A stretch of 64,000 bases of DNA. It comes from CAYJPV01 sp964372095 (GTDB taxonomy: Bacteria; Acidobacteriota; Vicinamibacteria; Vicinamibacterales; JAKQTR01). Below are positions 59,042 through 64,000 of the stretch, in pieces; position 1 is the first letter of the stretch; the number at the start of each line of letters is the position of its first letter. Under the pieces are notes generated by a model. That model was not told where the DNA came from. It saw only the letters and a program-made list of their open reading frames with translations, and searched no databases. Location of the stretch: positions 62,001 through 126,000 of the forward strand of contig CAYJPV010000012.1 of assembly GCA_964372095.1 (NCBI GenBank). The letters run 5' to 3'. Both the position numbers and the translations under genes were made by a program.

Positions 59042-60559
59042 TCACCCGATCACCAGCGCGTGGCTCGAGAAGTTCGGATCCGACGTGACGTTGACGCCGA
59101 GGCGCCGCAGGCCCGCCTCATCGCCGGCCGTCGGCAGATGGGTCGTGTGGAACTCGCACCCTGTCAGCTGCGTCAGGCGGTCGACCGCGGCTTTGGCCGC
59201 CGGGTTCGCGGCCGCGCTGATCCCGAGGGCAATCAGTGTCTCGTCCAGATCCAGGCTGACAGCCTTCATCTTCAGGACGTCCTTCTTCATGCTGGTAATC
59301 GATGCCATGACGCCGGGCGTCAGCAGGTGGATGTCGTCGGGGATGCCCGACAGGTGCTTGACCGCGTTCAGCACCGCTGCCGATGCCGCGTGCATCAGCA
59401 TCGAGTTCCGCCCGGTCACGATGGTTCCATCGGGCAGCTCGATCGCGGCGCCGCAGGCCACGCCGTCGTGGCCCTTGCCGTTGGCCTCGGCTCTCGCCGC
59501 CGCCGCCCGCGCCGGCCCCACCACGCACCGGTGTTCCGGCTCCAGGCCCAGGTCGTTCATCAGCAGCGCCGCCCGCTGCGCGTCCTCGTGCTCGACCAGC
59601 CCCACGGCGTACTCGCACCCGTAGCGGAAGTACCGGCGGATGATCTCCTGCTCCGCGGCCGCCCGCACGGCGGCATCGTCGATGATCGCAAAGCCGGCCC
59701 GGTTCACGCCCATGTCGGTCGGCGATTGGTACGACAGCGAGTGTCCGGCGATGCGTGCCATGATCCGCGACAACAACGGGAACGCGTCGATGTCGCGGTT
59801 GTAGTTGACCGCCTGCTGGCCGTACGCCGCGAGGTGGAACGGATCGATCTGGTTGACGTCCCGGAGTTCCACCGTGGCCGCTTCGTACGCCACGTTGACC
59901 GGGTGCTTGAGCGGGAGGTTCCAGATGGGAAACGTCTCGAACTTGGCGTACCCGGCATGACGTCCGCGGCGGTGCTCGTGGTACAGCTGCGACAGGCACG
60001 TCGCGAGTTTCCCGCTGCCCGGGCCGGGGCCGGCCACGACGACCACGGGACGTTCGGTCTCGATGACCTCGTTGGCGCCGTACCCCTCGTCGCTCACGAT
60101 CTGATCCACGTGTGTCGGATAGCCGCGTGTGGCCCGGTGGGTGTAGACGCGGATCCCCCGTCGTTCGAGGCGGGCCTGAAAGACGCGGGCCGACGGCTGA
60201 GCGTCGAACCGCGTGATGACCACGGCGCGCACCAGCAGGCCCCACTCCCGCAGGTCGTCGATCAGCTTCATCGCGTCGACGTCGTAGGGCACCCCGAAAT
60301 CCGCCCGGATCTTCTTGCGCTCGATGGCGCCGGCGAAGATGCAGATCACGATCTCGGCCTGGTCGCGCAACCGCTGGAGCAGCCGGATCTTGACGTTGGA
60401 ATCGTAGCCGGGCAACACGCGGGCCGCGTGGTAGTCGAAGGCAATCTTGCCGCCGAACTCCAGATAGAGTTTGCCGCCGACCTGATCGAAACGCTCGACG
60501 ATCGCCCGCGACTGATCTTCGAGGTACCGCTCGTTATCGAATCCCCGCCGGAACGCCAT
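59042..60559 (-). CDS. DUF1846 family protein
   Basis: A 505-residue soluble protein that matches the DUF1846 family along its full length: GFDNERYLEDQSRAIVERFD at the start, YLEFGGKIAFDYHAARVLPG, a P-loop-like VVVAGPGPGSGKLATCLSQL near 175-194, and a C-terminal alpha/beta domain. Structures exist for the family, but the biochemical role is not established. The length is typical and the gene is intact. The glycine-rich loop suggests nucleotide binding. Confidence 0.9.
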   Translation of the reverse strand: MAFRRGFDNERYLEDQSRAIVERFDQVGGKLYLEFGGKIAFDYHAARVLPGYDSNVKIRLLQRLRDQAEIVICIFAGAIERKKIRADFGVPYDVDAMKLIDDLREWGLLVRAVVITRFDAQPSARVFQARLERRGIRVYTHRATRGYPTHVDQIVSDEGYGANEVIETERPVVVVAGPGPGSGKLATCLSQLYHEHRRGRHAGYAKFETFPIWNLPLKHPVNVAYEAATVELRDVNQIDPFHLAAYGQQAVNYNRDIDAFPLLSRIMARIAGHSLSYQSPTDMGVNRAGFAIIDDAAVRAAAEQEIIRRYFRYGCEYAVGLVEHEDAQRAALLMNDLGLEPEHRCVVGPARAAAARAEANGKGHDGVACGAAIELPDGTIVTGRNSMLMHAASAAVLNAVKHLSGIPDDIHLLTPGVMASITSMKKDVLKMKAVSLDLDETLIALGISAAANPAAKAAVDRLTQLTGCEFHTTHLPTAGDEAGLRRLGVNVTSDPNFSSHALVIG

Positions 60560-60602
60560 CAGCCCCCTCCTGCCGTCCGGTGCGCTGCTGCACCGCGCGC
60601 CG

Positions 60603-61994
60603 TCACTTCAGCCTCAGCTCGACGACTGGGATGTCGACGGCCGGTTTGAGCATCGGCAGCTTGATCACGAGGTCGCCCGCGCGCGCCTCCTCGCGAATCC
60701 ACGTGGTGTCCTTGCGCGCGCTCATCTTCAGTTCGGAGGCATCGTGCAGCAGCTGCGCGTACGCCACCTTCTCGCCGTACCCGTCGAGCACCAGGTCCCC
60801 CATCGGCCACACCAGCAGGTGCACGTAGAGCCGGTTGGTCCGGGGGGTGTAGGTCAGCAGCGTATTCGCGGGCGCCGTGAACCCGGGTGGGGCCTGGGTG
60901 GCGCCGTAAATGGATGCGCCGTTGACCGCCATCCAGCGCCCGAACGCCGCCAGACGATCCTGCGCACGCTGGTCGAACGTTCCGCGGGCCGTCGGGCCGA
61001 CGTTCATCAGCAGGTTGCCGCCCTTGCTCACGGTGTCGATGAGCAGCTCGATGAGCTGCGCGGGGCTCTTCCAGCTCATCTCGTCCCGGTAGTAGCCCCA
61101 CGATCCCGAGAACGTCTGACAGGTCTCCCACGGCACACGCGCCCCGTTCATCGTCACCCATTCACGCGGCTTGAACTGCTCCGGCGACCTGAAGTCCCAC
61201 CCGCCCGGAACATCCAGGAGGTCCAGCCGATCGTTGACGATGATGTGGGGCTGCAGCTCCCGCACCATGGCCAGCAGGCCCACCGAATCCCAGTCCGCGC
61301 GCCCCTTCCCGTGCGCCCCGGCGGGGAAGGAGTAGTCGAGCCAGATGACGTCGATGCGGCCGTAGCCGGTCAGCAGCTCGCGCACCTGATCCTTGAGGTA
61401 CTGACGGTAGACCGCCATGTCACGACCGCGGTTGAGCGCCGCGTACTCCGCGTCGGTCGCGGCACTCTGCGGATGGTTCCGGTCGACGGTGTAGGACGGA
61501 TGGTGCCAGTCGAGCAGCGAGTAGTAGAAGCCCACTTTCAGGCCCTCGGCCCGAAACGCATCCACCCATGCCTTGAGCAGATCGCGGCGCGCGGGCGTGT
61601 TGGTGGCCTTGTAGTCGGTGAACTCCGAGTCGAACAGGCAGAAGCCCTCGTGGTGCTTCGCCGTGATGACCGCGTACTTCATCCCGGCCTGCCTGGCCTG
61701 GCGGGCCCACACCCGCGGATCGTAGAGATCCGGGTCGAACTGGTCGAAGTACTTCTGGTAGTCGGCGTCGGTGAGCCGCTCGTACTTCTTCACCCATTCG
61801 TGCCGGGCCGGCAGCGCGTAGAGCCCCCAGTGCAGGAACATCCCGAATCGCGCATCGGTCCACCACTGGAGGCGGGCTGTCTTCTGCTCGGGGGTTTCGG
61901 CCGGCAGCTGTCCGCCGGGGACGGCGGCTCCGGCCAGCACGGTCACGGATGCCGCCAGCAGCAGCGCTGACACCCAGAATCTCGCTCCTCGCAT
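60603..61994 (-). CDS. Secreted alpha-L-fucosidase (GH29)
   Basis: A 463-residue GH29 enzyme with a signal peptide (FWVSALLLAASVTVLAGAAV). The TIM barrel begins WWTDARFGMFLHWGLYALPA, with KYAVITAKHHEGFCLFDSEF and the nucleophile Asp in IDVIWLDYSFP. A C-terminal beta-sandwich follows from about 370. GAGGGAGG lies before the ATG at 61994. It would remove terminal L-fucose from glycans in the periplasm, in line with the other glycan-degrading genes at 14-30 kb. Confidence 0.92.
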   Translation of the reverse strand: MRGARFWVSALLLAASVTVLAGAAVPGGQLPAETPEQKTARLQWWTDARFGMFLHWGLYALPARHEWVKKYERLTDADYQKYFDQFDPDLYDPRVWARQARQAGMKYAVITAKHHEGFCLFDSEFTDYKATNTPARRDLLKAWVDAFRAEGLKVGFYYSLLDWHHPSYTVDRNHPQSAATDAEYAALNRGRDMAVYRQYLKDQVRELLTGYGRIDVIWLDYSFPAGAHGKGRADWDSVGLLAMVRELQPHIIVNDRLDLLDVPGGWDFRSPEQFKPREWVTMNGARVPWETCQTFSGSWGYYRDEMSWKSPAQLIELLIDTVSKGGNLLMNVGPTARGTFDQRAQDRLAAFGRWMAVNGASIYGATQAPPGFTAPANTLLTYTPRTNRLYVHLLVWPMGDLVLDGYGEKVAYAQLLHDASELKMSARKDTTWIREEARAGDLVIKLPMLKPAVDIPVVELRLK

Positions 61995-62076
61995 CGGCCC
62001 CTCCCTCGCGGCCGGGACGAGTCCGGCCGGACGCCCCGATTGTATGGCAGGACGTCCGGGCCGGCACACAGGGAAC

Positions 62077-63999
62077 TCAGTGCATCACACGCTGGATCTG
62101 CCGGCCCAGGTCGGCGATCGTGAACGGCTTCGGCACGACCCCCGAGAACCCGTACTCTTCGAACCGGGACATCACCGGGTCGTCGGCATACCCGCTCGAC
62201 ACGATGGCACGGACGTTCGCGTCGATGTTGCGAAGCGCCTTGATCGCCTCCTTCCCGCCCATGCCGCCAGGCACGGTCAGGTCCATGATGACGGCGTCGT
62301 ACCGGTCGCCGGTTTCGAGCGCCAGCGCGTAGGTGGTGACGGCCGCCTTGCCGTCCGCGGCAACCTCGACGCGGAATCCCAGCCGGCTGAGCATCGCCCG
62401 GGCGACGTCACGGACGGCTTCTTCGTCGTCCATGACCAGGACCCGCCCCTTGCCGCGAATGAGACCGGCGTGGTCGTCGGCCCGCCCCGGCCTCGTGACG
62501 TCCGGCACCGCCGGCAGCAGGACGGTCATCGTCGTCCCGTGCCCGGGCCGTGACTCCACGGAAATGTCCCCGCCGTGGTTCGCGACAATGGAATACACCG
62601 TCGCCAGACCCAGCCCGCTGCCCAGTGACTTGGTCGTGAAGTACGGGTCGAAGATCTTGCTGAGGTGCGCCTCGGGGATCCCGACGCCGTGATCCCGAAC
62701 CTGGATACGCACCCGGGACCGCCCCGTGTCGGCATCGGGATCGTTCGGCACGTTGGCGGCCACCACATCCACGAACCCGCCATCGGGCATGGCCTGCACG
62801 GCGTTCAGCACGAGGTTGTTGATCACCTGGACGAGCTGGTTCTCGTCGGCGTCCACCGCCCAGAGGTCGTCGGGCAAGCTGAACTCGCACCGCACGTTCG
62901 AGCCGCAAACCGCGAAACCGGCGGCCTCACGGATGATCTCATGGAGGAAGATCAGCTTCTTGAGGGGCGAGCCGCCCTTGGCGAACGTCAGCAACTGATG
63001 CGTCAGCCCCTTGGCGCGCAGGCACGCTCGCTCGGCCTCGGCGAGGGTGCTGCGCTGCGATGCCGTCCGCTCGTCCAGTTGCGCCAGCGAGATGTTCCCG
63101 ACGATTGCCGTGAGGATGTTGTTGAAGTCGTGGGCAATGCCGCCGGCCAGCACGCCCAGGGACGCCAGCTTGCCCGCCCGTGACCGCTCGGCCTCCAGCC
63201 TGACGGCATCCGTCATGTCCCGCGCCACGAGCACCACGGCCACCACGCTGCCGTCTTCGTCCTTGACCGGCGTGGCGCTGTGTTCCACCAGACGCTGGGA
63301 CCCGTCCCGGCTTACCAGCGCGGCATGGTCGTCACGTTCCACGCTCGTCCGCGAACGGAGTACCTTGTCAACGGGGTTCGCGTACGGCCGCCCGGTGTCG
63401 CGATCGACCAGGCGGAACACCTCGGCCATCGGCATCCCGACCGCCTGGTCCCGGGGCCAGCCGGTGAACAGTTCGGCGGTGTGGTTCAGCAGCACGATCC
63501 GGCCGCGCGTGTCGCTGGCCAGCACAGCTTCGCCGATGCTGCCGAGCGTGACACTGAGCCGTTCTTTCTCGATGGCCAGCGCACGTTCGGAGCGGTGGGC
63601 CTGGTCGAGGGCCTGCATGGCCTTGGCGTGCAGGGCGGCCACGTCCGCCGCGTGGCGCTGTTCGTCGTCGATACGCCCGAGATACTGGCGGTACGTGCGA
63701 TAGGTCAGGTACGCCGGCACCGCCACCATCACCGCGGACAACGTCTGTCCCCGGTCGATGAACCACGACGCGGCCACGGCCACGCCTGCGCCAACGAAGA
63801 AACTCGGGCCGCTCGCCAGGAACGCGTCGTTCCAGACCTGCCAGAACGGCTGACGGGTCGCCAAGGCCGTTGCCACCGCCACGAGGACGGCATTGCAGAT
63901 GAAATACGCGAACGCCGCGCCGACAATGGGTGTGACCAGGTCATTCAGTTCAAACGTACCCGGGCGCCCGCCCAGCAGGGTGTAGGTGACATTCGTCAC
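62077..63999 (-). CDS. Hybrid sensor histidine kinase with receiver domain (may continue past the window)
   Basis: At least 640 residues are visible. About 20-100 hold membrane helices of a MASE-like sensor, 105-150 a coiled coil, and 150-270 a PAS domain (GEAVLASDTRGRIVLLNHTA). The HisKA phospho-acceptor His is in GGIAHDFNNILTA. The HATPase domain has NNLVLNAVQAM, DHGVGI and GSGLGLATVYSIV. The C-terminal REC domain has the acceptor Asp in DAVIMDLTVPGGMGG. The frame reaches the last bases of the window and the apparent GTG start has no visible context, so the true start probably lies beyond. The cognate output protein is not encoded here. Confidence 0.9.
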   Translation of the reverse strand: MTNVTYTLLGGRPGTFELNDLVTPIVGAAFAYFICNAVLVAVATALATRQPFWQVWNDAFLASGPSFFVGAGVAVAASWFIDRGQTLSAVMVAVPAYLTYRTYRQYLGRIDDEQRHAADVAALHAKAMQALDQAHRSERALAIEKERLSVTLGSIGEAVLASDTRGRIVLLNHTAELFTGWPRDQAVGMPMAEVFRLVDRDTGRPYANPVDKVLRSRTSVERDDHAALVSRDGSQRLVEHSATPVKDEDGSVVAVVLVARDMTDAVRLEAERSRAGKLASLGVLAGGIAHDFNNILTAIVGNISLAQLDERTASQRSTLAEAERACLRAKGLTHQLLTFAKGGSPLKKLIFLHEIIREAAGFAVCGSNVRCEFSLPDDLWAVDADENQLVQVINNLVLNAVQAMPDGGFVDVVAANVPNDPDADTGRSRVRIQVRDHGVGIPEAHLSKIFDPYFTTKSLGSGLGLATVYSIVANHGGDISVESRPGHGTTMTVLLPAVPDVTRPGRADDHAGLIRGKGRVLVMDDEEAVRDVARAMLSRLGFRVEVAADGKAAVTTYALALETGDRYDAVIMDLTVPGGMGGKEAIKALRNIDANVRAIVSSGYADDPVMSRFEEYGFSGVVPKPFTIADLGRQIQRVMH

Positions 64000-64000
64000 C

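Overview
The window is high-GC bacterial chromosome that reads like an acidobacterium of the Vicinamibacteria (subdivision 6) type. The pointers are four orphan MacB/FtsX-like permeases of the acidobacterial ADOP class, three with adjacent PadR regulators; a large Oar-like TonB-dependent receptor with a carboxypeptidase-regulatory N-terminus; and many secreted carbohydrate-active enzymes with TAT or Sec signals. A run of 10 N at 14261-14270 marks a scaffold gap, so this is a draft or metagenome-derived assembly. The taxonomic call is an inference from gene content.

Layout. 1-9.4 kb: three PadR-permease pairs and the start of a fourth permease. 9.5-14.2 kb: a membrane-anchored alpha/beta hydrolase, a small secreted protein, and a furA-katG peroxide-defence pair with a probably leaderless promoter. 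14.4-30.6 kb: a polysaccharide/uronate utilisation region with a TAT-exported Gfo/Idh/MocA oxidoreductase, a DUF1680 beta-L-arabinofuranosidase, a UroD-like protein, a heparinase II/III-like lyase with a KdgF-like cupin, the TonB receptor, a divergent ROK repressor, an SDR dehydrogenase and an ExuT-like transporter; greB sits among them. Two identical TTGTC-N9-GACAA operators overlap the -10 boxes of the divergent receptor and ROK promoters.

30.6-40.6 kb is a signalling region: a tightly coupled operon (62-aa protein, KaiC, KaiB, Crp/Fnr regulator), a coiled-coil protein, SthA, an orphan catalase C-terminal domain, a receiver-only response regulator, a cNMP-binding-domain/GspE ATPase fusion and a class III nucleotidyl cyclase with an FHA domain. 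The kai operon and the response regulator share an 18-bp palindrome placed exactly 33 bp (centre to centre) upstream of their -10 boxes, as in class II Crp/Fnr activation.

40.6-50.4 kb: an LpxR-like outer-membrane protein, a thioredoxin-like protein, and a seven-gene operon (ArsR, HyfB, C, E, F, G and a fused HyfH-HyfI) encoding a hydrogenase-4-like membrane complex. Its large subunit has lost all four NiFe-binding cysteines, so it is an energy-converting-hydrogenase-related (Ehr) complex, not a hydrogenase. 50.7-64 kb: a 1441-aa BadF/HgdC-type activase fusion, a THUMP-type RNA methyltransferase, a possible nuclease, a spermidine-synthase-like protein, a fatty-acid desaturase, a DUF1846 protein, an alpha-L-fucosidase and a hybrid histidine kinase at the right edge.

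Four intergenic sites carry in-phase heptanucleotide tandem repeats (units ATCGGCT, CCTCTAG, NGCCGAN, TRCTTCC, CCCATGT). They form an unannotated repeat family that links otherwise unrelated loci.
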